Of a DNA stretch of 58,587 nucleotides, positions 1 through 7,782 are shown piece by piece. The notes under the pieces were generated by a model that was not told where the DNA came from, ran no database searches, and saw only the letters and a list, made by a program, of their open reading frames with translations. Made by a program: the position numbers and the translations under genes. Source of the DNA: Williamsia sp. 1135 (lineage in GTDB: Bacteria > Actinomycetota > Actinomycetes > Mycobacteriales > Mycobacteriaceae). The stretch is taken from contig NZ_MJEI01000071.1 of NCBI RefSeq assembly GCF_002095395.1, forward strand, positions 1-58,587, written 5' to 3'. Numbering within the stretch: the first letter of the stretch is position 1; the number at the start of each line of letters is the position of its first letter.

Positions 1-30
1 AGTGGTCTGAGCCGTTAGTTCGTCGGGGGG

Positions 31-1173
31 TCATGCCGCCTCGCTGCTTTGATCGATCAGTTTGAGTTGGCGGTGGAGGTCCCGGCGGGTGTATTTCCAG
101 GCGAAGGGTTCGGCGGTGCGGTTGTAGCGTTCGGCGAAGGTGTGCAACCGGTTCTCGACTGAGGTGAGGTCGGGAAAGTCATTGGGCGTGAGGACTTTGC
201 GTTGGACGATGGAAAAGTAGATCTCGACTTGGTTGAGCCATGATGCGTGCACCGGGGTGTGCACCATGACCGCGTTCGGGTATCGGGCGGTGAGGCGGTC
301 GATCGATGCTTGTCCGCGGTGCGAGGAGCCGTTGTCGACGACCCAAAACACCCGGTCGGCGGACGCGTACGGTTCGCTCGTCATGACCTGATCGACGAGG
401 GCGGTGAACTCGGTGATGCCGGTGCTTTGCTCGCAGCGGCCGAAGACCCGTGCGGTGTGGACGTCGTAGGCAGCGAGGTAGGTGAGCGCGCCGCGGCGGC
501 GGTAGTCGTGGCTGACGCGCATCGGGCGACCTGGTGCGGCGGCGGTGGTGCGGTGGCAGCGGTCGCGGGCTTGGATCGACGGCTTTTCATCGGCCGAGAT
601 CACAAACTCGTTGCTGCCCAACGGTTTGCCTGCGTAGCGGCGTGCGTACAGGTCGAGAACGACAGATGCTCTCATCTCGAAGTTCGGGTCGCGGGCGGCG
701 ATCCAGGAGCGATGCTGCCACGGTTTGAGCGCATCCTCGTCCAGCCACCGGCGCACCGTCGACACCGAGACGGTCATGCCGTCGCGTGCGAGTTGGGCGG
801 CGAGTTCCGGGGTGGACCACCGTGCGATCGGAATATCGTGATCGGCCGGGATCTGACACGCCCACGCTTTCACTGCAGCGATGTCAGCGGGGGTGTAGAT
901 CGGTGGCCGGCCCGACCGTGGTGCGTCGGCGAGGGCATCGATACCGTGATGGTGGAACCGGCTGCGCCACTTACGGACCGTGTCGGGATGAACGTCGAGT
1001 TCGATGGCGATACTTGCGTTGGTGCAGCCGTCCGCGGCGAGCAGCACGATCAGAGACCGCAGCACTGTCTTCTGCGGTGTCGACCCACACCTCACCCATG
1101 TTTCGAGAACCTGACGGTCGCTGGTGGACAGGACGATCACGCAGGCCGAGGGTCGAGCGGTTTTGTCACTCAT
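31..1173 (-). CDS. IS630 family transposase
   Basis: A 380-residue DDE transposase. The N-terminal third is a helix-turn-helix region (NASIAIELDVHPDTVRKWRS) followed by a second winged helix. The RNase H-like domain carries the three acidic residues expected of the family: Asp in SADEKPS, Asp in VVDNGSSHRG and Glu in HASWLNQVEIYF. Length and domain order fit an intact IS630/Tc1-type enzyme that catalyses cut-and-paste transposition at TA dinucleotides. The gene stops just inside the left terminal repeat and is divergent from the passenger ORF across a gap of about 50 bp. Nothing suggests inactivation. Confidence 0.93.
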   Translation of the reverse strand: MSDKTARPSACVIVLSTSDRQVLETWVRCGSTPQKTVLRSLIVLLAADGCTNASIAIELDVHPDTVRKWRSRFHHHGIDALADAPRSGRPPIYTPADIAAVKAWACQIPADHDIPIARWSTPELAAQLARDGMTVSVSTVRRWLDEDALKPWQHRSWIAARDPNFEMRASVVLDLYARRYAGKPLGSNEFVISADEKPSIQARDRCHRTTAAAPGRPMRVSHDYRRRGALTYLAAYDVHTARVFGRCEQSTGITEFTALVDQVMTSEPYASADRVFWVVDNGSSHRGQASIDRLTARYPNAVMVHTPVHASWLNQVEIYFSIVQRKVLTPNDFPDLTSVENRLHTFAERYNRTAEPFAWKYTRRDLHRQLKLIDQSSEAA

Positions 1174-1222
1174 GCCTCAAAAGGACACCTGAGTCACACC
1201 TGTCTCGGGCCGCGGCACGCCG

Positions 1223-1621
1223 ATGATCCGCGAAATGTTGGGTGGACCACACGGATCGGGCACGATCGGATGCGTGCCGACACCACCGGAATCGACGAAA
1301 AGCTCACTGCGCCTCAAGCTCAGCGGCCACGCCCGAACGAGGTGGCCGCAACTCGCGCGAGTCAACGTCCGATTTCGTGGCGCGTTCGCCTACGTCGACG
1401 GTGTACTACCGGACGAGTCGGTCCTGGTGTTGATGCGGCTGCGATACAACGGCTCCGCTAGCAGATGGGGCTTCGCGATCCACCTCGCGTCCAAGGGCAA
1501 GTACGAAGATTCGCTGCTGCCTACAGGCGACTTCACCGGCAGCCCTGAAGACGCACTCGACACCGCATGCGGGCTCTACCTCGGCGACCCGACAGCCTGG
1601 CAAATACCCCCGACGAACTAA
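1223..1621 (+). CDS. IS630 passenger ORF, conserved hypothetical protein
   Basis: A 132-residue protein encoded inside the insertion sequence and divergent from the transposase. The C-terminal 85 residues look like a conserved small fold (RFRGAFAYVDGVLPDE, LMRLRYNGSASRWGFAI, YEDSLLPTG, ALDTACGLYLGDPTAW). I recall similar small proteins of unknown function from actinobacteria, but no function can be assigned. Its TAA stop at 1619-1621 lies inside the right terminal repeat, so the repeat sequence is under both coding and transposition constraint. The N-terminal 45 residues look less protein-like, so the true start may be further in. Confidence 0.6.
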   Translation: MIREMLGGPHGSGTIGCVPTPPESTKSSLRLKLSGHARTRWPQLARVNVRFRGAFAYVDGVLPDESVLVLMRLRYNGSASRWGFAIHLASKGKYEDSLLPTGDFTGSPEDALDTACGLYLGDPTAWQIPPTN

Positions 1622-1634
1622 CGGCTCAGACCAC

Positions 1635-2219
1635 TTAGTCGGGTCGCGATTGATCGAGCAGCATCTCGACGGTCGTTCGTGCGTACACCCAGGGCTGGGG
1701 GTCGTTGAGCGATGTCGACAGTGCCGCGGCGCCTTCGTAGAGCAGCGCGATCTGGTGTCCCAACAGCTCTGGATCGGCAGCGCCGTAATCGCGGCAGAGT
1801 TCGATGATCGCCGCCGCGAAGGCCTGCTTCTGGACGTGCACGAAGTCCGCGACCTCTGGCATCACGGCGGCGGCTTCCACCGCCGCATTGTGGAAGGGGC
1901 AGCCGCGCATACGGCCGTCACCCGGATCAGGGATCGGAAACAGCATCATCAGGCGTTCCCGGGGCCCGCTTGCGTCAGCCTCCCGAGGGTCGGTCACCAT
2001 CTCACGAACAAACGCCAGGTACTGCTCCACCAGCACCGTCTTGCTCGGGAAGTACTTGTACAGAGTCCTTTTGGAGACGTCAGCTTGGGACGCGATCAGG
2101 TCGACGCCCGTCGCATTGATCCCCTCTACATAGAAGAGTTCGGCCGCGCTCGCGAGTATGCGGTCCCGGGCCCCCCGACCGCCCCGGCGTGGACTGTCGG
2201 CCTGCGTTGCCTCTGCCAT
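1635..2219 (-). CDS. TetR family transcriptional regulator
   Basis: A 194-residue regulator when started at the ATG at 2219. The N-terminal TetR helix-turn-helix covers about residues 15-60 (ARDRILASAAELF, ATGVDLIASQADVSKRTLYK, YFPSKTVLVEQYL). The C-terminal ligand domain resembles the AcrR/YxaF type (RGCPFHNAAVEAA). It is divergent from the hydrolase at 2348, and two copies of an imperfect palindrome lie between them, so it probably represses that operon and itself. The IS630 insertion lies directly at its 3' end: the TAA stop is made from the duplicated TA plus the last base of the element. The native C-terminus may therefore have been slightly longer. Confidence 0.88.
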   Translation of the reverse strand: MAEATQADSPRRGGRGARDRILASAAELFYVEGINATGVDLIASQADVSKRTLYKYFPSKTVLVEQYLAFVREMVTDPREADASGPRERLMMLFPIPDPGDGRMRGCPFHNAAVEAAAVMPEVADFVHVQKQAFAAAIIELCRDYGAADPELLGHQIALLYEGAAALSTSLNDPQPWVYARTTVEMLLDQSRPD

Positions 2220-2266
2220 CGAAACCACCGACCAATCAACTCGAACTGTTGCGTGCCCCACTGATA

Positions 2267-2284
2267 GTACACAGATCTGTTTAC
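2267..2284. promoter_or_regulatory. Putative TetR operator, copy 1
   Basis: GTACACAGATCTGTTTAC is an imperfect 18-bp palindrome with a perfect ACAGATCTGT core. It is repeated 46 bp downstream. It lies 48 bp upstream of the TetR start codon, where it could control the regulator's own promoter. Confidence 0.65.
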
Positions 2285-2312
2285 ATCTGCTCGAGGGTGC
2301 CCTACTGTGCAA

Positions 2313-2330
2313 GTACACAGATCTGTTTAC
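2313..2330. promoter_or_regulatory. Putative TetR operator, copy 2
   Basis: The second identical copy of GTACACAGATCTGTTTAC. Identity extends to 20 bp (2266-2285 and 2312-2331). It ends 17 bp before the hydrolase start codon and overlaps where its promoter or leader should lie, which fits repression by blocking RNA polymerase. Confidence 0.65.
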
Positions 2331-2347
2331 AACAGTGGAAGGCACCC

Positions 2348-3238
2348 ATGACACACCACAGCGCTGACAACAGGGACGACACAACATCGCCGGGCGTGGC
2401 ACCGGCCACATCATGGACAACCGTTGCGAATCAGACGATCTCGGTCGACGGCACCGACTTCGTTTACCGCGCCTACGGGCCGGCCGAAGGAATCCCGGTG
2501 GTGTTCCTGAACCACCTCGGTGCCACCCTGGACAACTGGGATCCACGCGTCGTCGATGGCATCGCCGCGAAACATCGCGTGGTCGTCATCGACAACCGGG
2601 GCGTCGGCGGTTCGGGCGGTACGACGCCGGCAACCATCGAGGAGATGGCCCACGACGCGACCGCCGTCATCGACGCCCTCGGGCTCGAGACGGTTGACCT
2701 GCTCGGCTTCTCGATGGGCGGATTCATCGCGCAGGTCATCGCCGCCGAGCGCCCCGCGCTGGTCCGCAGAATCATCCTCGCCGGTACCGGCCCGGCCGGC
2801 AGTGAAGGTATCGACAAGGTCACCCGGGTGACCTACGCGGACTCGATCACAGCCGTGCTGACGCGTAAAGACCCCAAGCAGAACCTCTTCTTCACCCGCA
2901 CCGCCCACGGCAAAGCGCAGTCGCGGGAGTTCATCGCCCGTTTGGGTGAACGGACAACCCACCGCGACAAGAAGATCTCGCTGCGAGCCTTCCGCACTCA
3001 GCTTCGCGCGATCCACAGCTGGGGCGCCGCGGCACCGGCCGACTTGAGCGTGATCACCCACCCTGTGCTGGTTGCCAACGGCGAAGACGATCGGATGGTG
3101 CCGACCAGCAATTCCCACGACCTGGCCCGCCGGCTGCCGAACGCCACCCTGCGCATCTACCTCGACGCCGGGCACGGCGGCATCTTCCAGGCACACGACC
3201 AATTCGTTTCCGCCGCACTGGAGTTCCTGGCGGCCTAG
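2348..3238 (+). CDS. Alpha/beta fold hydrolase
   Basis: A 296-residue alpha/beta hydrolase. The ATG at 2348 is chosen over upstream in-frame codons because a GGAAGG ribosome site sits just before it and upstream codons would cross the operators. The nucleophile elbow is GFSMGG with Ser122. The acid is probably Asp247 or Asp248 (NGEDDRMV) and the base His276 (DAGHGGIF). The oxyanion region is FLNHLGATLDNWDPR. The first about 25 residues are low-complexity and polar, with no signal peptide. It is the first gene of a three-gene operon with a close paralogue and a quinone oxidoreductase. The family includes esterases, C-C hydrolases and haloperoxidase-like enzymes; the substrate is unknown. Confidence 0.88.
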   Translation: MTHHSADNRDDTTSPGVAPATSWTTVANQTISVDGTDFVYRAYGPAEGIPVVFLNHLGATLDNWDPRVVDGIAAKHRVVVIDNRGVGGSGGTTPATIEEMAHDATAVIDALGLETVDLLGFSMGGFIAQVIAAERPALVRRIILAGTGPAGSEGIDKVTRVTYADSITAVLTRKDPKQNLFFTRTAHGKAQSREFIARLGERTTHRDKKISLRAFRTQLRAIHSWGAAAPADLSVITHPVLVANGEDDRMVPTSNSHDLARRLPNATLRIYLDAGHGGIFQAHDQFVSAALEFLAA

Positions 3239-3316
3239 CCACACCGCGCTCCTGCCATTCTCGCCGCACTCCCCTGCTGCTGCGGACCTGCACCCGACCT
3301 CTGAGGAAGTTCACCT

Positions 3317-4162
3317 GTGACCGACTGGAAGAACGCACCAACCAAGAACATCGACGTCAATGGCGTCCGCTTTGTCTATCGCGACCTCGGCCCCACCGGC
3401 GGTGTGCCGGTGGTGTTCCTGCACCACTTCACCGCAACCCTGGACGATTGGGATCCCCGGGTGATCGACGGCGTCGCCGGCAAACACCGGGTCATCGCCT
3501 TCGACAACCGTGGGGTCGGTGGATCCGGATCGAAAGTTCCCGCCACCATCGACGACATGGCCTCGGACGCCATCGTTTTCATCCGCGCCCTTGGTGTGAA
3601 CAAGGTCGACCTGTTCGGTTTCTCCCTTGGCGGTGGTGTCGCTCAGGTCATTGCGCTCGAGGCCCCCGACCTCGTGCGCAAGATTGTGCTGGCAGGCACC
3701 GGACCGCGTGGTGGCGGCGGCATCGACAAGATGGCCACCATCGTCGGCGGCGCCTACCTCAAAGCGGCCCTCACCCGGAAAGATGCCCGCAACTACCTGT
3801 TCTTTCCACGTACCCCCGACGGCAAACGAGCGGCCGCAGCGTATTTCGACCGGCTTGCCGAACGCACCACCGACCGCGACACCACCATCTCCCTGCAGGC
3901 ACGCCTCGCCCAGCTGCGGGCCATCATCGCCGGCGGCAAAGCTGCACCCGATGACCTGACCGCAATTACCCACCCGGTCCTGGTGGCCAACGGCGATCAC
4001 GATGTGATGGTCGCCAGTGAACACTCGGTGGACCTGGCCAACCGACTGCCCCACGCGAAAGTCGTGATCTACCCCGACTCCGGCCACGGGGGCGTCTTCC
4101 AGCACTACCGCGAGTTCGTACCCGAAGTCCTCGAGTTCCTCGACGGCCCCGACAACACCTGA
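3317..4162 (+). CDS. Alpha/beta fold hydrolase, paralogue of the preceding gene
   Basis: A 281-residue alpha/beta hydrolase starting at a GTG behind GAGGAAG. The nucleophile is Ser103 in GFSLGG; the acid and base are in NGDHDVMV and DSGHGGVF. Long stretches match the upstream gene almost position by position (ATLDDWDPRVIDG, KHRV, DNRGVGGSG, PATI), so the pair is a tandem duplication. It lacks the polar N-terminal extension of its partner. Retention of both copies suggests different substrates or a heteromer; the sequence cannot decide between these. It lies in the TetR-controlled operon, 37 bp before the oxidoreductase. Confidence 0.88.
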   Translation: MTDWKNAPTKNIDVNGVRFVYRDLGPTGGVPVVFLHHFTATLDDWDPRVIDGVAGKHRVIAFDNRGVGGSGSKVPATIDDMASDAIVFIRALGVNKVDLFGFSLGGGVAQVIALEAPDLVRKIVLAGTGPRGGGGIDKMATIVGGAYLKAALTRKDARNYLFFPRTPDGKRAAAAYFDRLAERTTDRDTTISLQARLAQLRAIIAGGKAAPDDLTAITHPVLVANGDHDVMVASEHSVDLANRLPHAKVVIYPDSGHGGVFQHYREFVPEVLEFLDGPDNT

Positions 4163-4199
4163 CCCCGTTCATCGAACAAACTCGAGAAAGAAGAATCCG

Positions 4200-5198
4200 G
4201 TGAAAGCGTTCGTCATCGACAAATACAACGGCCCGATTCACGCCGCCGAGGTACCCACACCCACGGTCGGACCGCGCGACATCTACGTCAAAGTAATTGC
4301 CGCCAGCGTGAACCCACTCGATCAACTGGTCCGCAGTGGCGAGTTCAAACAACTCCTCAAATACCCGATGCCCATGATCCTCGGACACGACGTGTCCGGC
4401 GTCGTGACCGACATCGGCCCCGAGGTCACCGACTTCGCCATCGGCGACGAGATCTATGCCCGACCCCGCGACCTGAGAATCGGAACGTTCGCCGAATACA
4501 TCGCGATCCACCAGGACGATGCAGCCCATAAACCGAAGACACTCTCGCTCTCCGAAGCGGCTGCGGTCCCCCTGGTCGCCCTGGCGGCGTGGCAGATGCT
4601 CGTCGAGAAGGCCCACATCAGGCCCGGCCAGAAGGTCCTCGTCCATGCCGGCGCCGGCGGTCTGGGGTCGACCGTGATCCAGTTGGCCAAACACTTGGGT
4701 GCGCACGTGGCCACCACCGCCGGAAGCGCGTCGACGGACCTGGTCACCAACTTGGGCGCCGACGTCGTGATCGACTATCGCACCACCGATTTCGCCGACG
4801 TGCTCTCGGGCTACGACCTCGCCGTCGATGCCGTCGGCGGCGACAACCTCCTGAAAACCCTGACCGTCCTCGCACCCGGAGGCCTCGCCATCGGCGTCGC
4901 CGGCCCACCCGACGCCGGATTTGCCACCCAACTCGGCGCCCCCGCACCCTTCAAACTCATCCTGTCCCTGCTCAGCCGAAAGGTCCGGGCAGCAGCAAAG
5001 AAGCGCGGCGTGCGGTACTCGTTCTTCTTCATGCGATCCAGCGGAGAGCAACTCCGCACTCTGGCCGCACTCTACGACGCCTGTCACCTACGCCCCGTCA
5101 TCGACTCCACGTTCCCGTTCGACAAGACCGTCGAAGCACTCGCCTACGTCGAAGCCGGTAAGACGAAAGCCGGGAAAGTTGTCATCACCCACAACTGA
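4200..5198 (+). CDS. NADP-dependent quinone oxidoreductase-like protein, MDR family
   Basis: A 332-residue medium-chain dehydrogenase/reductase starting at GTG after GAGAAAGAAG. The N-terminal GroES-like domain contains GHDVSGVVTDIGPEVTDFAIGD. The Rossmann fold follows with the glycine motif AGAGGLGSTVIQLAKHLGA. The cysteines and histidines of the zinc-binding alcohol dehydrogenases are absent, so it belongs to the zinc-free quinone oxidoreductase/enoyl reductase group. Such enzymes reduce quinones or activated double bonds with NADPH. It is the last gene of the TetR-controlled operon. The pairing with two hydrolases suggests detoxification or catabolism of an ester or enone; that is inference. 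Confidence 0.87.
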   Translation: MKAFVIDKYNGPIHAAEVPTPTVGPRDIYVKVIAASVNPLDQLVRSGEFKQLLKYPMPMILGHDVSGVVTDIGPEVTDFAIGDEIYARPRDLRIGTFAEYIAIHQDDAAHKPKTLSLSEAAAVPLVALAAWQMLVEKAHIRPGQKVLVHAGAGGLGSTVIQLAKHLGAHVATTAGSASTDLVTNLGADVVIDYRTTDFADVLSGYDLAVDAVGGDNLLKTLTVLAPGGLAIGVAGPPDAGFATQLGAPAPFKLILSLLSRKVRAAAKKRGVRYSFFFMRSSGEQLRTLAALYDACHLRPVIDSTFPFDKTVEALAYVEAGKTKAGKVVITHN

Positions 5199-5212
5199 TG
5201 TCCCGGTGCGAC

Positions 5213-5227
5213 GTCCACCATGTGGAC
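5213..5227. terminator. Hairpin between convergent genes
   Basis: GTCCAC-CAT-GTGGAC forms a perfect 6-bp stem in the 46-bp gap between the oxidoreductase and the convergent GntR gene. There is no T-run, so it could act as a bidirectional transcription stop only weakly, or with help from Rho. Confidence 0.35.
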
Positions 5228-5244
5228 CGGGCGTCACCCACACG

Positions 5245-5928
5245 TCAGGCGTGGTCACCGAGAAGCGTTGTGCGCACATGCCGTAGGTGTACCCGCATGG
5301 CTTCACGCGCGGCGTCCGGGTCTCGATCTTCGATCGCACTGACGATAGCTTTGTGTTCATCGCAATAGCATTGGCGCCGTTCGGCACTGAAGGTGCGGCG
5401 CTTGAGTCCGCCCCAGACAGGTTGATTACGACTGTCGATCAGCAACTGGCTGAGACTTATCAGCACAGCATTGTGGGTAGCGAGAGCAAAACTGTGATGT
5501 AGCAGCGTGTCCCAGCGTTCGAAGTCTTCCGACGCGCGAGCTGCGTCGCCGCCACGCAGGCAGCGGTGCATCTCGTCGATGTCCTGCTGCGTCGCGGCCG
5601 AAACGGTCACCGGCAATATCTCGGGCTCGAGAACCAGCCGGGAGGTCATGATCTCCGCCGGACTGGGAAATGAGGCACTGGTGGAGGACTCGGGAATCGC
5701 CTGCGGGGCCAAGAACGTTCCGCGGCCGACGTAGCGGACCACGACGCCGGAATCGGCAAGTTCGTCCAGCGCAGTACGAATGACCGCACGGCTGACCCCA
5801 GCACTGGCAGCGAGCTCCCGCTCCGTGGGCAGCTTGTCGCCGGGCGCGAACCCGCCGTCGCCGATCACCGATTCGAGGTGGCGCCGCGCTGTTGCCACCG
5901 GACCTACTGCAAGCGTCACGACTACCAA
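5245..5928 (-). CDS. FadR-subfamily GntR transcriptional regulator (FCD domain)
   Basis: A 227-residue regulator with an N-terminal winged helix (FAPGDKLPTERELAASAGVS, RAVIRTALDELADSGVV, GRGTFL; residues about 25-80) and a C-terminal FCD effector domain (EPEILPVTVSAATQQDIDEM, HHSFALATHN, DEHKAIVSAIEDRDPDAA, MRVHLRHV). The FCD His positions for metal or carboxylate binding are visible. It is divergent from the FAH-hydrolase fusion gene, and the gap of 167 bp holds three paired ACCAAT motifs that are likely its operator. Typical effectors of such proteins are organic acids, which fits the neighbouring catabolic genes. Confidence 0.9.
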   Translation of the reverse strand: MVVVTLAVGPVATARRHLESVIGDGGFAPGDKLPTERELAASAGVSRAVIRTALDELADSGVVVRYVGRGTFLAPQAIPESSTSASFPSPAEIMTSRLVLEPEILPVTVSAATQQDIDEMHRCLRGGDAARASEDFERWDTLLHHSFALATHNAVLISLSQLLIDSRNQPVWGGLKRRTFSAERRQCYCDEHKAIVSAIEDRDPDAAREAMRVHLRHVRTTLLGDHA

Positions 5929-5942
5929 CCCCCTTTCTGAGG

Positions 5943-5958
5943 ACCAATTCGAACCAAT
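5943..5958. promoter_or_regulatory. Putative GntR operator, site A
   Basis: ACCAATTCGAACCAAT is a direct repeat of ACCAAT with a 10-bp period. It begins 15 bp upstream of the regulator's start codon, so binding here would give autoregulation. Confidence 0.55.
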
Positions 5959-6037
5959 ATAGCGCGCAACGGCCCAGGAGTTGCGATCGATGCACCACCA
6001 GATGAGTGTTGACGATCACACCATCTCGACCTATTCT

Positions 6038-6078
6038 GACCAATACAAACCAAACACCGCATTTGGTTCACATTGGTT
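6038..6078. promoter_or_regulatory. Putative GntR operator, sites B and C (inverted pair)
   Basis: Site B (ACCAATACAAACCAAA from 6039) and site C (TTTGGTTCACATTGGTT from 6062) face each other across 7 bp. Each again holds two half-sites 10 bp apart. The pair ends 17 bp before the GTG start of the FAH-hydrolase gene, where it would overlap the promoter or transcript start. Confidence 0.55.
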
Positions 6079-6095
6079 AACCCTGGGAGGCAGTA

Positions 6096-7757
6096 GTGCG
6101 TTTTGCACGGATACAAAGCTCGGACGGCGCACGTCTGTGTGCAGTCGATGAGGAAGGTGCAGCTCGCGCCATCAGTTTCGCCGACACCGGCGAACAGGTC
6201 CGGGACCTGCAGTCGGTGATCTCCCGCGGTCCGGCGGCCTCTGAGCGACTCACCGTCGCCGATACCGCCGAACCCGGCAAGCTCCTCGCCCCGATCGTTC
6301 CGCACCGCAATGTGTTCTGCGTGGGTCGCAATTACTCCGAACATGCCGCCGAGTTCGCCAAGAGCGGTTTTGACGCCACCGGGTCGGCCGACGGTCAGCA
6401 CGTACCCGAGCATCCGGTGGTGTTCACCAAACCGGCTGCCTCGATCATCGCCTCCGGCGACGCCATCGATCCGCATACCGACATCACCTCGGCTCTGGAC
6501 TACGAGGGCGAGATCGGCGTCATCATCGGCAAACGCGCCTCGAAGGTCAGCAAGGCCGACGCCCTCGACTACGTCTGGGGCTACACGCTGGTCAACGACA
6601 TGACCGCCCGAGATCTGCAACGCGATCACAAGCAGTGGTTCATCGGAAAATCCCTCGACACGTTCTGCCCCCTGGGTCCATGGGCAGTCAGCGCCGACGA
6701 GGTCGACATCACCGACCTGCAACTGCAGACCCATGTCAACGGTGAGCAGCGCCAGAACGCCAGCACCGCACAGCTCATCTTCGACGTGCCCACCATCATC
6801 GAAACCCTCTCAGCCGGAATCACACTCGAGCCCGGTGACGTGATCGCCACCGGAACCCCGGTCGGCGTCGGGATCGGATTCGACCCACCCAAGTACTTGC
6901 AGATCGGCGACGAGATCACCGTCTCGGCCACCGGACTCGGCGTACTGCGAAACGTCATCGGCGAACCGGCCGACCGTGACCACCTCACCCGCGCCGGCTC
7001 ACACCAACTGTTCACCGAGCAAACCGGAGAAGGCCCTGTCGCCGTCCTCATCCACGGACTCGGTGGCGCGACCACTATCTACGAGCCGCAGGTCAAAGCA
7101 CTGGCGGAAACACATCGGGTGCTGCGCTACGACTTGTCGGGTCATGGGCGCTCCCCCGTCGCCGGCCCGAACAGCATCGACGGCTGGGTCAGCGAACTGC
7201 TGGCGTTACTCGATGGCGAAGGCATCGACCAGGTCGCCCTGGTGGCGCACTCGATGGGCACGCTGGTGGCCACGACGTTCGCGGCGAGTCATCCCGACCG
7301 GGTCAGCAAGGTCGCACTGCTCGGGGCAGTTCGCCAGCAGCCCGATCAGGCAAAGACCGCGACCCGGGCTCGGGCCCGTGCGGTCCGGGAAGGCGGGATG
7401 TCAGCAGCCGCCGACACCATCGTCGCCGCCGCACTGTCGGAGAAGAGCAAAAGTGAACGGCCGCTCAGTGTGGCAGCGGTCCGCGAACTGCTGCTCGGCC
7501 AGAATCCCGACGGATACGCCAGCGCCTGCGAAGCACTCGCTGCCGCCGTCGAACCCGATTTCTCATCGATCAACGCTCCGGTCCTGCTGATCACCGGCGA
7601 TGAGGACAAAGTGAGCCCGGTCGCCACCAACGACGACCTCCTCTCGACCTACCCGCACGCCCAACTCCAAGTCCTTGAGGGCGTTGGACATTGGCACAGC
7701 CTCGAAGACCCCGAGAGCGTGTCCCACCTGCTCACCGAGTTCCTCACCAAACCCTGA
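6096..7757 (+). CDS. Fused fumarylacetoacetate hydrolase-family and alpha/beta hydrolase protein
   Basis: A 553-residue two-domain protein starting at GTG behind GGGAGG. Residues 1-290 are a complete FAH-family domain: GRNYSEHAAE, metal ligands Glu137, Glu139 and Asp168 (DYEGEIGVIIG, NDMTARD), GKSLDTFCPLGPW and the C-terminal GDVIATGTPVGVG. Residues 310-553 are a complete alpha/beta hydrolase: oxyanion loop HGLGG, nucleophile Ser386 in AHSMGT, then GDEDKV and GVGHWH for acid and base. The nearest known types are fumarylpyruvate hydrolase or HHDD isomerase for the first half and 3-oxoadipate enol-lactonase for the second. The two are normally separate proteins. No in-frame break separates them. 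Consecutive steps of one ring-cleavage pathway are likely. Confidence 0.88.
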   Translation: MRFARIQSSDGARLCAVDEEGAARAISFADTGEQVRDLQSVISRGPAASERLTVADTAEPGKLLAPIVPHRNVFCVGRNYSEHAAEFAKSGFDATGSADGQHVPEHPVVFTKPAASIIASGDAIDPHTDITSALDYEGEIGVIIGKRASKVSKADALDYVWGYTLVNDMTARDLQRDHKQWFIGKSLDTFCPLGPWAVSADEVDITDLQLQTHVNGEQRQNASTAQLIFDVPTIIETLSAGITLEPGDVIATGTPVGVGIGFDPPKYLQIGDEITVSATGLGVLRNVIGEPADRDHLTRAGSHQLFTEQTGEGPVAVLIHGLGGATTIYEPQVKALAETHRVLRYDLSGHGRSPVAGPNSIDGWVSELLALLDGEGIDQVALVAHSMGTLVATTFAASHPDRVSKVALLGAVRQQPDQAKTATRARARAVREGGMSAAADTIVAAALSEKSKSERPLSVAAVRELLLGQNPDGYASACEALAAAVEPDFSSINAPVLLITGDEDKVSPVATNDDLLSTYPHAQLQVLEGVGHWHSLEDPESVSHLLTEFLTKP

Positions 7758-7782
7758 TCGCCTTCCTGAAAGGAGACGACGA

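Larger units (their letters stand above)
1..1635. mobile_element. Complete IS630-family insertion sequence
   Basis: Bases 1-29 and 1607-1635 are perfect inverted repeats of 29 bp (outer end AGTGGTCTGAGCCGTTAGTT). The element carries a DDE transposase on the minus strand and a divergent passenger ORF on the plus strand. IS630 elements insert at TA and duplicate it; a TA follows the right end at 1636-1637, while the left flank lies outside the window. The window begins exactly on the first base of the left repeat, as expected for a contig that ends at a repeated element. Confidence 0.9.

Noticed and set aside
247-1461. Open frame of 404 codons on the plus strand across the IS630 transposase
   Set aside because: It runs antisense to the well-supported transposase and shows no family motifs. 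Long antisense frames are expected at this GC content.
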